Shown piece by piece: positions 42,083 through 52,061 of a stretch of 64,000 nt of DNA. The position numbers and the translations under genes were made by a program. The DNA comes from a bacterium (GTDB lineage Bacteria; Actinomycetota; Acidimicrobiia; Spongiisociales; Spongiisociaceae). A model generated the notes under the pieces. That model searched no databases and was not told the origin of the DNA. It was given only the letters and a program-made list of their open reading frames with translations. Where the stretch lies: contig JAPPGU010000036.1 in NCBI GenBank assembly GCA_028821265.1, positions 1-64,000 of the forward strand, written 5' to 3'. Position 1 is the first letter of the stretch. Each line of letters opens with the position of its first letter.

Positions 42083-42086
42083 GACC

Positions 42087-42188
42087 AGGAGGGTACTGAA
42101 GAATGTCCGGTTGGCCCGATTTCGACGCCGAAACCCCCGTCAGCGCATCGCAGGCCCGCCAATCCCCGTCTCTTTCAGCGGCCTCCTA
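42087..42188 (-). repeat. R1 copy c, directly upstream of purA
   Basis: plus strand AGGAGGGTACTGAAGAATGTCCGGTTGGCCCGATTTC...CCAATCCCCGTCTCTTTCAGCGGCCTCCTA. Confidence 0.85.
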
Positions 42189-42363
42189 CCGGCGACCCGC
42201 GTGACCTGATTGCATGGCTCTCGCTCCCGGATGGGGCCGCAGCAGCGTAGGAGCGCCGGGCGCCCCGGAGCACACCGGGTTGGCTCGCAGGTAGGTCACT
42301 TGGCTGCGGAGTGTGTCCCGAAGGGGACGGTCGTCAGGTCGGTGCAACGTATGCTGGAGCGAG

Positions 42364-43545
42364 ATGGCGAAGGCGCGGATCAGCAGGGAAGAACGGCGGC
42401 GGCGGCTGGTGAGGCGCCACCATCTTCATCCCGATCATCCGGCCGCTTCGGCCACCGAGGCTGCCAGGCGCCTGGTGGGCCTGCATTCCAGCGACCCGAC
42501 CACTGTCTTCCTCTCGGCGCGGGCCCGGGTGCCGGGGATCACTGTCGCCGACCTGGAGCGGGAGCTTTACGACCGGCCCACCCTGTTCCGGGTACTCGGA
42601 ATGCGGGGCACCCTGTTCGCCGTTCCGGCCGGGCAGGTACCGCTCCTGCAACATGGCTGCTCCCTGAGGCTGGCGCCGGCGGTGCGGAAACGCCTGGTCG
42701 GATACCTGGAGGGCCAGAACCTGGCACGTGACGGCGAGGCTTGGGTACGGCGGGTGTCGGATGCGACCACAGAAGCCATCGCCAGGCGCGGCCAAGCCGC
42801 GGCTATGGAGCTGCGCGAGGACGTGCCGGAACTCAAGCTGACCCTCGAGTTCGGGAAGGGAAAGGCGTGGGGCGGGAAGGTCGGGGTCTCGACCCGGGTG
42901 CTCTTCCTCCTTGCCTGCGAAGGGCGGATCATCCGGGCCCGGCCCCGCGGGTCATGGATCAGCGGGCAGTACCGCTGGACCACTCCGGCAGGACTGATTC
43001 CGCGTGGTATCCGCGACCTCGACCCAGCCCAGGCGCGGGCGCGGATCCTGGAATTGTGGTTGCGCGCCTACGGACCGGGGACGATGGCCGACCTGAAGTG
43101 GTGGTCGGGCTGGCCCCTCCGGGATGTACGGGCTGCCCTCGGATCCCTGGAGGTCTCCGAGGCGGAAACCGACGAAGGACCGGCCTTCGTCCTCGCGCAT
43201 GATCTGGAACCAACCCCACCATCCGAGCCGCGAGCGGCCCTGCTGCCGTCACTCGACTCCACCATCATGGGATGGCGGGACCGGGACTGGTACCTGGGCG
43301 ACCACGCCGGGCCCCTCTACGACCGCAACGGGAACGCCGGACCCACCGTGTGGTGGGACGGCAGGGTGGTGGGCGGTTGGGCCCAGACCAAGGCAGGCCG
43401 CATCTCGTACCGCCTCCTAGAGGACGTCGGCGCCGAGGGAGCAGCCGATGTAGCTCGGATAGCGGAGCATCTCGAGGACTGGATGGGCCAGACCCGGGTC
43501 ACGCCCAGGTTCCGGACCCCGCTCGAGAGGGAGCTTGCCGGCTGA
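42364..43545 (+). CDS. winged-helix DNA-binding protein, AlkZ/HTH_42-like
   Basis: AARRLVGLHSSDPTTVFLSARARV...FRVLGMRGTLFAVP...W....VGGWAQ. Confidence 0.75.
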   Translation: MAKARISREERRRRLVRRHHLHPDHPAASATEAARRLVGLHSSDPTTVFLSARARVPGITVADLERELYDRPTLFRVLGMRGTLFAVPAGQVPLLQHGCSLRLAPAVRKRLVGYLEGQNLARDGEAWVRRVSDATTEAIARRGQAAAMELREDVPELKLTLEFGKGKAWGGKVGVSTRVLFLLACEGRIIRARPRGSWISGQYRWTTPAGLIPRGIRDLDPAQARARILELWLRAYGPGTMADLKWWSGWPLRDVRAALGSLEVSEAETDEGPAFVLAHDLEPTPPSEPRAALLPSLDSTIMGWRDRDWYLGDHAGPLYDRNGNAGPTVWWDGRVVGGWAQTKAGRISYRLLEDVGAEGAADVARIAEHLEDWMGQTRVTPRFRTPLERELAG

Positions 43546-43628
43546 CCCGGCACCGCTGAGCGGGCCCCACGTGCCCGGGATCGCGAAACCCCTTCTCAAA
43601 GGGCGGCGTGAGGGTTAATCTCTCGCCC

Positions 43629-44309
43629 ATGCCCCGGATCAGAGCCGCCAGCATCGCCGAGCACAAGGTGATCACCCGCGCCCTCATCCTCGACAAGGCT
43701 CGGGAACTCTTCGCCACCTGGGGGTACGAGGACACCTCGTTCGGTGACATCGCCGCCGGTGTGGGGATGGGCCGCACCACCCTCTACGACTACTTCACGG
43801 ACAAGGACGACCTGCTCGCCTCCCTCGTGGAGGAGACCCTCCCGCCGACGATCCGGAACCTGATATCCCGGATTCCGTCCGGCATCACGCCGGTGGAGCG
43901 TCTCCGGAACCTGGTGGTGGTCACACTCGAGTTCCTGGCCACCGAGCCCACCCTGGGCCGGTTGCTTCACCGAGAGATCCACAAGCTCTCCGAATCCGCT
44001 CGGCAGCGCGTGGCGGTGGCGCACCAGTCGCTGGCGCGTGAATTCGTGGATACCTACCGGGCCGGAGTGGAGGCGGGTGATCTCAAGAGGCTCCCGCCCG
44101 GACTCGCCGGCCGCTTTCTCAACGACATGATCATGTCCGCCGCACAGGCGCTGATCGATGCCGACGACCCCGGGACGGCACTGCCGACCGTGGCCGGAGC
44201 GATGACCGACCTCATGTTCAACGGATTGGCCGATCGTGAGGCACGTCAACCGGTCCGGGAAGTGGCGGCGGGCCCACCGCGGGCAGGGCTGAGGGAGTTG
44301 CGAGGGTGA
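43629..44309 (+). CDS. TetR family transcriptional regulator
   Basis: ITRALILDKARELFATWGYEDTSFGDIAAGVGMGRTTLYDYFTDKDDLLASLVEE. Confidence 0.92.
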   Translation: MPRIRAASIAEHKVITRALILDKARELFATWGYEDTSFGDIAAGVGMGRTTLYDYFTDKDDLLASLVEETLPPTIRNLISRIPSGITPVERLRNLVVVTLEFLATEPTLGRLLHREIHKLSESARQRVAVAHQSLAREFVDTYRAGVEAGDLKRLPPGLAGRFLNDMIMSAAQALIDADDPGTALPTVAGAMTDLMFNGLADREARQPVREVAAGPPRAGLRELRG

Positions 44310-46354
44310 CCGCCGCCGGCTCCGACCATCCTCTTCTCGTCCGCGAACTCTCCCAACTCGAGTTCGTCCGGCGGGTGCTGGCCCAGGCCGAGCGCGAGCG
44401 CACCCCCCTGCTGGAGCGGGTCAGATACATAGCGATCGTGAGCGAGCTGATCGACGAGATCTACCAGGTGCGGGTGGCCGAGCTCGAGGAGAAGGTGGAC
44501 GCCGGCTTCGAGGGATTGCATAGAGCGGGCATGTCGGCGCCGGAGCTGCTGGACCGGATCCGCTCGGTGGTCTCCGAGATCTGCGAGCAACAGAGCCGGG
44601 TATTCCGCGCCGAGCTGCAGCCCGCGTTGGACCGCCTCGGCATCCATATCCTGCTGTGGGATGCGCTGGACGAGACCGACCGGGCGTATCTCCATCGAGT
44701 GTTTCACGACCAGGTGTATCCGGTTCTGACCCCGCTGGCAGTGGATCCGGCCCATCCCTTCCCTTACATATCGAACCTGTCCATGAACCTGGCGGTCATG
44801 GTCAAGGAGACCGAGACGGGGGTGCAACGCTTCGCCCGGGTGAAGGTCCCGCCCATCCTGCCGCGGTTGATCGAGCTTCCTGCCCAGCGCGGGTTCGTTC
44901 CGCTCGAACAACTGATCTCCGCCTACATCTATGAGTTGTTCCCGGGCATGCATGTTTCCAAGTGCCATCCCTTCCGGCTCACCCGGAACACCGACTACGA
45001 GCTGGCCGAGTTCGAGACCAACGACCTTCTGGCCGCGCTGAAGTCCGAGATCGGCCGCAGGCGTCGCGGCCAGGTGATGCGGTTGGAGGTGGAGCGGGAC
45101 ATAGACCCCGACGTACTGGACCTGCTGATGCGGGAGCTGGAGATCAAGGACCGCCATGTCTATCGTATTGCCGGCCTGCTGGACCTCGGATCCCTGACGA
45201 CCTTGGCCGATCTGGACCGGCCGGAACTCCGCTGGAAACCGTTCCCGCCAGTAGTACCGGCCGGTCTCTCCGCCGAGCGCTCCTTCTTCGACCTCATCAG
45301 CGAGAGAGACCTGATCGTCCACCACCCCTACGAGTCGTTCGCCGCCTCGACCGCTGAATTCGTGCGCGAAGCCGCCCATGACCCCCAGGTGCTGGGTATC
45401 AAGCAGACGCTGTACCGCACTTCGTCAGACAGTTCCATCGTCCGCTCGCTGGTCACCGCCGCCGATTTGGGCAAGCAGGTCGTGGCGCTGGTGGAACTGA
45501 AGGCCCGCTTCGACGAGGAGCGCAACATCGAGCGGGCCCTGGCTCTGGAAGAAGCCGGCGTGCATGTGGTCTACGGGCTGGTGGGGCTCAAGACCCACGC
45601 CAAGCTCTGCCTCGTGGTTCGCCAGGAGGAGGGCCGCCTGGCCCGCTACGTCCACACATCCACCGGAAACTACAACGAGAAGACCGCCCGGATGTACGAG
45701 GACGTGGGCCTGTTCACCAAGGACCCGCAGATCGGGGCCGATGTCAGCGACCTCTTCAACCACATGACTGGCTACAGCAAGCAGAAGTCCTACCGGAAGC
45801 TGGTGGTGGCGCCGACCGAACTCCGCGATCACTTCCTCGAGCTCGTCCGCCGCGAGTCCGAGTACGGAGACGGGCACATCGTGGCCAAACTCAACGGCCT
45901 CGTGGACGAACGGATGATCAACGCCCTCTACGAAGCCTCCCAGGCGGGGACCCGGATCGACCTGATCGTCCGGGGGGTGTGCAGCCTGCGGCCCGGAGTC
46001 TCCGGGCTGAGCGAGAACATCACCGTGCGGTCCATCGTGGGCCGGTTCCTCGAACACTCTCGAATCCTCAGGCTCGGACGCCCGGAACGCGGGTTCCTGT
46101 ACTACATCGGCTCGGCCGACCTGATGCCCCGCAACCTCGATCGCAGGGTCGAAGCCCTGTTCCCGGTTGAGGATCCAGAGGCCCAGCGTCGGCTCGAGGA
46201 GATCCTCGACCTCTGCAGGGCAGATGACCACCTGTCGTGGGTGCTCCAACCGGACGGTACCTACGAGCCCCGGGGCCAGAAGCGAGGTCTCGACCTCCAC
46301 CAAGCGCTCATGGATCTGGCCCTGGAACGATCCCGCACCGCCCGGAACAGGTGA
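44306..46354 (+). CDS. ppk1: polyphosphate kinase 1
   Basis: LSQLEFVRRVLAQAERERTPLLERVRYIAI, FARVKVPPILPRLI, HPYESFAAS, THAKLCLVVRQEEGRLARYVHTSTGNYNEKTARMYEDVGLFT. Confidence 0.93.
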   Translation: MTAAGSDHPLLVRELSQLEFVRRVLAQAERERTPLLERVRYIAIVSELIDEIYQVRVAELEEKVDAGFEGLHRAGMSAPELLDRIRSVVSEICEQQSRVFRAELQPALDRLGIHILLWDALDETDRAYLHRVFHDQVYPVLTPLAVDPAHPFPYISNLSMNLAVMVKETETGVQRFARVKVPPILPRLIELPAQRGFVPLEQLISAYIYELFPGMHVSKCHPFRLTRNTDYELAEFETNDLLAALKSEIGRRRRGQVMRLEVERDIDPDVLDLLMRELEIKDRHVYRIAGLLDLGSLTTLADLDRPELRWKPFPPVVPAGLSAERSFFDLISERDLIVHHPYESFAASTAEFVREAAHDPQVLGIKQTLYRTSSDSSIVRSLVTAADLGKQVVALVELKARFDEERNIERALALEEAGVHVVYGLVGLKTHAKLCLVVRQEEGRLARYVHTSTGNYNEKTARMYEDVGLFTKDPQIGADVSDLFNHMTGYSKQKSYRKLVVAPTELRDHFLELVRRESEYGDGHIVAKLNGLVDERMINALYEASQAGTRIDLIVRGVCSLRPGVSGLSENITVRSIVGRFLEHSRILRLGRPERGFLYYIGSADLMPRNLDRRVEALFPVEDPEAQRRLEEILDLCRADDHLSWVLQPDGTYEPRGQKRGLDLHQALMDLALERSRTARNR

Positions 46355-46358
46355 TCCG

Positions 46359-46847
46359 ATGCCCGACCTGATACTGCTCAGGCATGCCAAGTCGGACTGG
46401 ACGGCGCGCTACGGCGCCGATCAGAACCGCCCTCTCAACAAGAGAGGGGTCCGGTCGGCCCGCGCTGTCGGCGAGTTCGTCGCCCGCTACCAACTGACGC
46501 CCGAGTTGGTGCTCGCCTCGCCGGCCGTCCGCACTCGAACCACGGCCGAACTGGCCGCCGAAGCCGGAGGATGGAGCAGCGCCATCGAGGTTGTTCCAAA
46601 ACTCTACGGTGCCGGTCCTGGAGATGTCCTCCAACTGGTTCAGGAGGTATCCGGAGTGGAACGCCTCATGGTGGTCGGGCACGAGCCCACCATGTCGGGC
46701 GTGCTGGAATACCTGACCGGACACCAGATCCGGGTTACCACCGCCACGCTGGCCTACATGCGTTCCCGGTATGTCTCCTGGTCGGATCTGGACCGTGGCA
46801 CGGCCCGGCTGGAGCTGCTCATCAGGCCCCGCCTGCTGCTGGATTGA
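46359..46847 (+). CDS. sixA: SixA-like phosphohistidine phosphatase
   Basis: LILLRHAKSDWTARYGADQNRPLNKRGVRSARAVGEF, VVGHEPTMSGVLEYL. Confidence 0.87.
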   Translation: MPDLILLRHAKSDWTARYGADQNRPLNKRGVRSARAVGEFVARYQLTPELVLASPAVRTRTTAELAAEAGGWSSAIEVVPKLYGAGPGDVLQLVQEVSGVERLMVVGHEPTMSGVLEYLTGHQIRVTTATLAYMRSRYVSWSDLDRGTARLELLIRPRLLLD

Positions 46848-46896
46848 GACCTGATCGACCGCAGACGGGACCGAAGTCTCGGGCTGGGAGCGTCAT

Positions 46897-46921
46897 AGCG
46901 GTGTCCACTCCCTTGACACCG
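46897..46921. terminator. GC-rich hairpin GCGGTGTC-(9)-GACACCGC between convergent sixA and pdhB-like genes
   Basis: Perfect 8-bp palindromic arms in the convergent intergenic gap. Confidence 0.5.
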
Positions 46922-46948
46922 CGCCTGTCATAAAACGTGATGGCGTGG

Positions 46949-47926
46949 TCAGTCGAGGGAACGTATCACCGTATCGACTATCCGGGCCACGGATGGAATG
47001 GTGGCATCCTCCAGGATGTCGGAAGCGGGCAGGGGTATGTGGTCCGTCGTGATCCGCACCACCGGCGAATCGAGATCGTAGAAGGCCTCCTCGGCGATGA
47101 TCGACACCACCTCGGCGCCCCATCCGCACAGCCGGGGGTTCTCCTCGACCGTGAACACCCGCCCGGTCTCGGCCACCGTCGAGAGGATGGTCCGGGTGTC
47201 CAGGGGCACCAGGCAGCGCAGGTCGACCACGGTCGCTTCGATCCCTCGGGCCGACAGTTCATGGGCGGCCTGCAGGGCCTTGGGGACCATGGCTGCCAGC
47301 GCCAGGATGGTGGCGTCCGAGCCGGACCGCACCACCGATGCCTCGCCCAACCGCCCGACCAGCTCGCCGTCCGGCACTTCTCCCCTGCTGGCGAACAGGC
47401 CCTTGTGCTCGAAGAAGATCACCGGATCGGGATCCCGGACCGAGGCGGCCATCAGAGCGATCACGTCCCTCGGGGTGGAGGGCGCCACCACCTTGAGGCC
47501 GGGTACCGACATGGCCCAGTTCTCCAGGCTCTGGGAGTGCTGGGCGCCGAACCGCACCCCGCCTCCGTTGGCGGTCCGGATGACCAGCGGCAGAGCAACC
47601 TGGCCGTCGGTCATGTACCTGGTCTTGGCGATCTGGTTGGCCACCAAGTCCCAGCAGGTTGCCAGGAAGTCCGAGAACATGATCTCGGCCACCGGCCTGA
47701 GGCCGTTCATGGCGGCGCCCATCACCGCACCGATGATCGCCTCCTCCGAGATGGGGGTGTCTCGGACCCGCCGCTCGCCGAAGCGCTCCAGCAGGCCGGG
47801 CGTCGTCTTGAAGACCCCGCCGGCGGCCGCGACGTCCTCGCCGATCAAGTATACGGTGTCATCGCGCTCCATCTCCTGGGCCAGCGCCCTGGCCACCGCT
47901 TCGCGATAGGTGATCAGTTCCGCCAT
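46949..47926 (-). CDS. 2-oxo acid dehydrogenase E1 beta subunit (pyruvate/acetoin DH-like)
   Basis: MAELITYREAVARALAQEMERDDTVYLIGEDVAAAGGVFKTTPGLLERFGERRVRDTPISE. Confidence 0.92.
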   Translation of the reverse strand: MAELITYREAVARALAQEMERDDTVYLIGEDVAAAGGVFKTTPGLLERFGERRVRDTPISEEAIIGAVMGAAMNGLRPVAEIMFSDFLATCWDLVANQIAKTRYMTDGQVALPLVIRTANGGGVRFGAQHSQSLENWAMSVPGLKVVAPSTPRDVIALMAASVRDPDPVIFFEHKGLFASRGEVPDGELVGRLGEASVVRSGSDATILALAAMVPKALQAAHELSARGIEATVVDLRCLVPLDTRTILSTVAETGRVFTVEENPRLCGWGAEVVSIIAEEAFYDLDSPVVRITTDHIPLPASDILEDATIPSVARIVDTVIRSLD

Positions 47927-48915
47927 CGCGATCCTCCGTCCGCCCATACCTCGGTGGCGATCGAGTCGACCGTGGGCTCGGGCGCGGCCTTGGCCTCCTC
48001 CACGGCGGCTTCGATCCATGCCTCGACCGACTGATCAACTTCCTCCAACCGCTCTTCCGACGCTCCGGCGCCGGCCAGCCTGGCGCGGTACATGGGAATG
48101 GGATCCCGGGCCAGCCACTGCCGGACCTCCTCGTCCGGCCGGTAGGTACCAGGATCGGCCCGGGAATGGCCGCCGTGACGGTAGGTGACCGCCTCGACCA
48201 GGCTGGGTCCGCCGCCTGCGCGGGCTCGGGCGATGACATCGGAAGCGGTCTCGTACATCGCGTCGGGATCGTTGCCGTCCACCAGCAAGCCCTCCAGCCC
48301 GTAGGCGGCCGCCCGGTCGGCGGCAGGGCGTTCCACGGCGGTGACCGACCCGATCGGGGTGTACTCCATGTACAGGTTGTTCTCGCAGACGAACACCACC
48401 GGCAGATCCCACACCACCGCCAGGTTGAGCGCCTCGTGGAAGGCCCCGATGTTGGTGGCGCCGTCGCCGAAGAAGCACACCGCCACCTGGCCGGTGCCCC
48501 GCTCCACGGCGGCCCAGGCGGAGCCGACGGCGATAGGTAGGTGGGCGCCCACAATGGCATAGGATCCCATCGCCCCGGTCGGCGCCCATGTGAGGTGCAT
48601 CGAGCCGCCCTTGCCGCCACACACACCCTCCGACCTACCGAGCAGCTCCGACATCAGCCGGCCGGGCGGGGCGCCCCGGAGAAGTGTGTGGTTGTGACCC
48701 CGGTAGGTGCAGAAGGTGAGATCATCGGCCCGCATGGCGGCGGCGAAACCGGCGGCGACGGCCTCCTGACCGATGCCCAGGTGGGAGGTTCCCTTGACCA
48801 GGCCCTCCAGGAACAGCTGGTGGGCGAACTCCTCGAAGCGGCGCGCCTCGAGCATCATCCGGTAGACACGGAGGCGCGTGTCCACGTCAGGACCGGCGCC
48901 GACTGCGACGTTCAT
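47914..48915 (-). CDS. 2-oxo acid dehydrogenase E1 alpha subunit
   Basis: YRGHNHTLLRGAPPGRLMSELLGR, CFFGDGATNIGAFHEALNLAVVWDLPVVFVCENNLY (ThDP motif). Confidence 0.92.
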   Translation of the reverse strand: MNVAVGAGPDVDTRLRVYRMMLEARRFEEFAHQLFLEGLVKGTSHLGIGQEAVAAGFAAAMRADDLTFCTYRGHNHTLLRGAPPGRLMSELLGRSEGVCGGKGGSMHLTWAPTGAMGSYAIVGAHLPIAVGSAWAAVERGTGQVAVCFFGDGATNIGAFHEALNLAVVWDLPVVFVCENNLYMEYTPIGSVTAVERPAADRAAAYGLEGLLVDGNDPDAMYETASDVIARARAGGGPSLVEAVTYRHGGHSRADPGTYRPDEEVRQWLARDPIPMYRARLAGAGASEERLEEVDQSVEAWIEAAVEEAKAAPEPTVDSIATEVWADGGSRWRN

Positions 48916-48922
48916 TCTGCTC

Positions 48923-50059
48923 TCACCCGTTCCGAGATCGCTGAGACAATCGGTCGATACTACCCATGCGGGCGCCGCTCGCCGGCCGGATGGCGGTCGC
49001 CCACGGATCGATCAGGGTCTTGATGCGCTCGGGCCGGCCTTCCGCCATAGGCAGGAGGCCGTGGGTGACCAACTCCTCGAGAGGAAGGGCGATCGGCGCC
49101 ACGTCGGACCAGCCCTGGGGTCGGGAGGCGATGAGGACGGCGGCGTCCGCGAAGTCGTCCTCGAACACCTGGGCTCGGGTTCCTACCAGCCGGATCTCGC
49201 GGAGGGTGATCCGGCGCATGTCGATCGTCACCGGGTGTGCGCCGAGTCCGACCCGAACCACACGGCCCCTGGGACGCACCATGTCGAGGGCGGCGGACAG
49301 GGCCGCCGGTGCGCCGGTCACCTCGTACACCACCGACACCGGGCCACCGGCATGCCCCAGCACGGTCGGCGCCGGGGAGGAGTCTCGATCCGCCTTGAGC
49401 GTGGCGGATGCGCCGAGTGCCTCCGCCACGGCCAACCGGGCGGGGTCGAGGTCGACCGCCAGCACCTCGGCGCCTTGTTGCGCGGCGGCGTAGACCAAGA
49501 ACGCCCCCACCCCGCCCACGCCCAGCACGGCCGCACTGTCGCCCGCGCGGAGTCTTCCCTGCCGGAGGGCGTGAAGCGCCACCGACATCGGCTGGACGAG
49601 AGCAGCCTTATCGTCGTCGAGACCGAGCCGTCCCACCTCCAGGCAGGCCGCCGCTCGGGCTACCACGTACCGTGCCAGACCACCGTGCCCGTCGATGCCG
49701 AGTGTGAAGTACCTGTCGCAGAAATTGCTGGTCCCGGCCATGCACGCCGCGCAGGCGCCACAGGAGATCCCGGCCACGCAGGCCACCAGGTCGTCCGCCC
49801 CGAAACCGTCCGCCTCCGGTCCGAGGTCCACAACCCGGCCACCGAACTCGTGACCCAGGATGGTCGGACCCCGATGCCCCGACACCGGATGGGGTATGTC
49901 CACGGGCGTCAGGATGGGCCCGCGGTCCCATTCCAGGGCGTCGGTACCACAGATTCCGGACGAGCGGACCTCCAGGAGCAGTTCTCCCGGGCCAGGGACG
50001 GGCACCGGAAGGCTCTCGATCCGGATGTCCCTGGCTCCGTGATAGACGGCGGCTCGCAT
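48923..50059 (-). CDS. zinc-dependent alcohol/threonine dehydrogenase-like (MDR)
   Basis: SSGICGTDALEW, ILGHEFGGRVVDLG, CGACAACMAGTSNFC, VLGVGGVGAFLVYAAAQ. Confidence 0.9.
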   Translation of the reverse strand: MRAAVYHGARDIRIESLPVPVPGPGELLLEVRSSGICGTDALEWDRGPILTPVDIPHPVSGHRGPTILGHEFGGRVVDLGPEADGFGADDLVACVAGISCGACAACMAGTSNFCDRYFTLGIDGHGGLARYVVARAAACLEVGRLGLDDDKAALVQPMSVALHALRQGRLRAGDSAAVLGVGGVGAFLVYAAAQQGAEVLAVDLDPARLAVAEALGASATLKADRDSSPAPTVLGHAGGPVSVVYEVTGAPAALSAALDMVRPRGRVVRVGLGAHPVTIDMRRITLREIRLVGTRAQVFEDDFADAAVLIASRPQGWSDVAPIALPLEELVTHGLLPMAEGRPERIKTLIDPWATAIRPASGARMGSIDRLSQRSRNG

Positions 50060-50128
50060 CTGCGCCCTCCCGTTCCGGCCTAGCATTGGATGATCCGACC
50101 TCCCTGACCTCCAGGATCGGAGGCTTCC

Positions 50129-51367
50129 GTGACCCGCGCCAATCCTGCCTCCGCCTGGTGGAGGTCGCCCACAGCCGTCATAGCCGCCGGCTGTCTCATC
50201 GGGATGATCGGATTCGGCATTCGCTCGATTTTCGGCCTTTTCCTGACGCCGATGACCCTGGCCCATGACTGGAGCCGCGAGACCTTCGCCCTGGCGCTGG
50301 CCATCCAGAACCTCCTGTGGGGCGTCGGTCTGCCCTTCGCGGGCGCCCTAGCCGACCGCTATGGCCCACGATACGTGCTGGCCGGGGGCGCCGCCGTCTA
50401 CTCGGTGGGCGTCTGGGGGATGGCGCAAGCGCAGGACACCCTCTTCCTCCACCTCACGGCCGGGCTGATAGTCGGAATGGGAGTGGCGCTAACGGCCTTC
50501 TCGCTCGCCATGGTGACCATCGCCAAGGCCGTCGGACCGGACCGGCGGTCACTGGCCCTCGGCCTGGGCACCGCGGCGGGATCCTTCGGCCAGGTGCTGT
50601 TCTCGCCGCTCGGCCAGGGGTTCATCAGCTCGTTCGGATGGAACCAGGCCCTGCTCGTGTTGGCGGCCATCAGCCTGCTGATCGCCCCGCTGGCCTTCCT
50701 GGTACCGAACACCACCGCCGCCAAGGGCGAGGCGGCTACCGACCAGACGATTCGCGAGGCGCTGGTGGAGGCCCGCCGCCACAGGGGCTACCTGCTCCTG
50801 ACCACCGGATTCTTCGCATGCGGCTTCCACATCGCCTTCATCACCGTTCACTTCCCGGCATTCGTCCAGGACCTGGGCTTTGCCGCGGTTGTGGGCGCCA
50901 TCTCGATCGCCCTGATCGGCATGTTCAACATCCTGGGCTCTTTCGGAAGCGGCATCTACGGCCAGAAGTGGTCGAAGAAAAACGGCCTGGCAACCCTCTA
51001 TACCCTGAGATCCGTGGTCACGCTGGGGATGCTGCTGGCGCCCAAGACGGGTCTCACCATCTATCTCTTCGCCGCCGCGCTGGGGGTGCTGTGGCTGGCC
51101 ACGGTGCCTCTGACCTCGGGAATCGTCGAGCAGGTGTTCGGGGTGCGCTACCTCGCCACCCTGTTCGGTATCGTGTTCCTGTCCCATCAGGTGGGAAGCT
51201 TCATCGGGGTGTGGCTGGGAGGGTTCATCTACGACCGTACCGGCGCCTACGACCTGATGTGGTGGATCGCCATCGCCGTCAACCTGGCCGCGGCGGCCGT
51301 CCATGTTCCGATAGACGAGCGTCCCCTCCCGCGGCGGCTGGGACAGCGGCAACCGTCCGGCGGGTAG
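50129..51367 (+). CDS. MFS transporter
   Basis: 12-TM hydrophobic pattern; GALADRYGPRYVLAGGA. Confidence 0.88.
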   Translation: MTRANPASAWWRSPTAVIAAGCLIGMIGFGIRSIFGLFLTPMTLAHDWSRETFALALAIQNLLWGVGLPFAGALADRYGPRYVLAGGAAVYSVGVWGMAQAQDTLFLHLTAGLIVGMGVALTAFSLAMVTIAKAVGPDRRSLALGLGTAAGSFGQVLFSPLGQGFISSFGWNQALLVLAAISLLIAPLAFLVPNTTAAKGEAATDQTIREALVEARRHRGYLLLTTGFFACGFHIAFITVHFPAFVQDLGFAAVVGAISIALIGMFNILGSFGSGIYGQKWSKKNGLATLYTLRSVVTLGMLLAPKTGLTIYLFAAALGVLWLATVPLTSGIVEQVFGVRYLATLFGIVFLSHQVGSFIGVWLGGFIYDRTGAYDLMWWIAIAVNLAAAAVHVPIDERPLPRRLGQRQPSGG

Positions 51368-51374
51368 GAAACCG

Positions 51375-51977
51375 ATGGATGAACCGCTGGTCGCGCTGCC
51401 GATCCGATCGTTCCGGGATGCGTACCGGCGCTTGGCGGGGTCGTACAGTCCGGACGAGAGAGCGGCGCTGGCCCTCGCGCTGGCCTCACACACCGCCGGA
51501 GCCGTACTCAGGGCGGGGGTGAAACCCCATATCGTCACCTCGGCGCGAGAAGTCCGGGAATGGGCACTGGCGAATGGGCACCGGGTGGTGGACGACCCTC
51601 CGGGCGGAGGCCTCGACGGCGCCGCCTATGAGGCCGTCCGGCTAGCGGGTGGAAGACCCTGGCTGGTCCTCCATGCCGACCTTCCATGCCTGAGTCCTGA
51701 CGAGGTGGTGCTGGCCTTGGATGTGGCGCGATCGGGGGAACGGGTGCTGGCTCCGTCCTACGACGGGGGTACTTCGGCGCTGGGAGGGCGAGGACGGCAC
51801 CCGTTCCGGTACGGCGCGGCCAGCTTCCACCGCCACCTCCCGGCCGGGCCCCCGCCTCGCGTGATCACCTCCCTGGGCTTCCTGCTCGATATCGACCGGC
51901 CGCAGGATCTGGCAGCGGCCGCCCGCCACCCGCGAGGAGCCTGGCTGGCCGGAAGCGTGGTATCCGGCAGCGGTTAG
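51375..51977 (+). CDS. cofC: CofC/FbiD-like 2-phospholactate (PEP) guanylyltransferase
   Basis: LALASHTAGAVLRAGVKPHIVTSAREV..., GGGLDGAAYEAV, VLHADLPCLSPDEV. Confidence 0.72.
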   Translation: MDEPLVALPIRSFRDAYRRLAGSYSPDERAALALALASHTAGAVLRAGVKPHIVTSAREVREWALANGHRVVDDPPGGGLDGAAYEAVRLAGGRPWLVLHADLPCLSPDEVVLALDVARSGERVLAPSYDGGTSALGGRGRHPFRYGAASFHRHLPAGPPPRVITSLGFLLDIDRPQDLAAAARHPRGAWLAGSVVSGSG

Positions 51978-52018
51978 TGGTCAGCTCTGCGCAACAGTTG
52001 TCTGCAGAGAGATCACTA
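51975..52018 (+). repeat. R2-like imperfect inverted repeat starting at the cofC stop codon
   Basis: TAGTGGTCAGCTCTGC...GCAGAGAGATCACTA. Confidence 0.6.
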
Positions 52019-52061
52019 GCATGACCGACGGCCCTGCTGTCCAGCTCCGGGAGTCGTCCTT

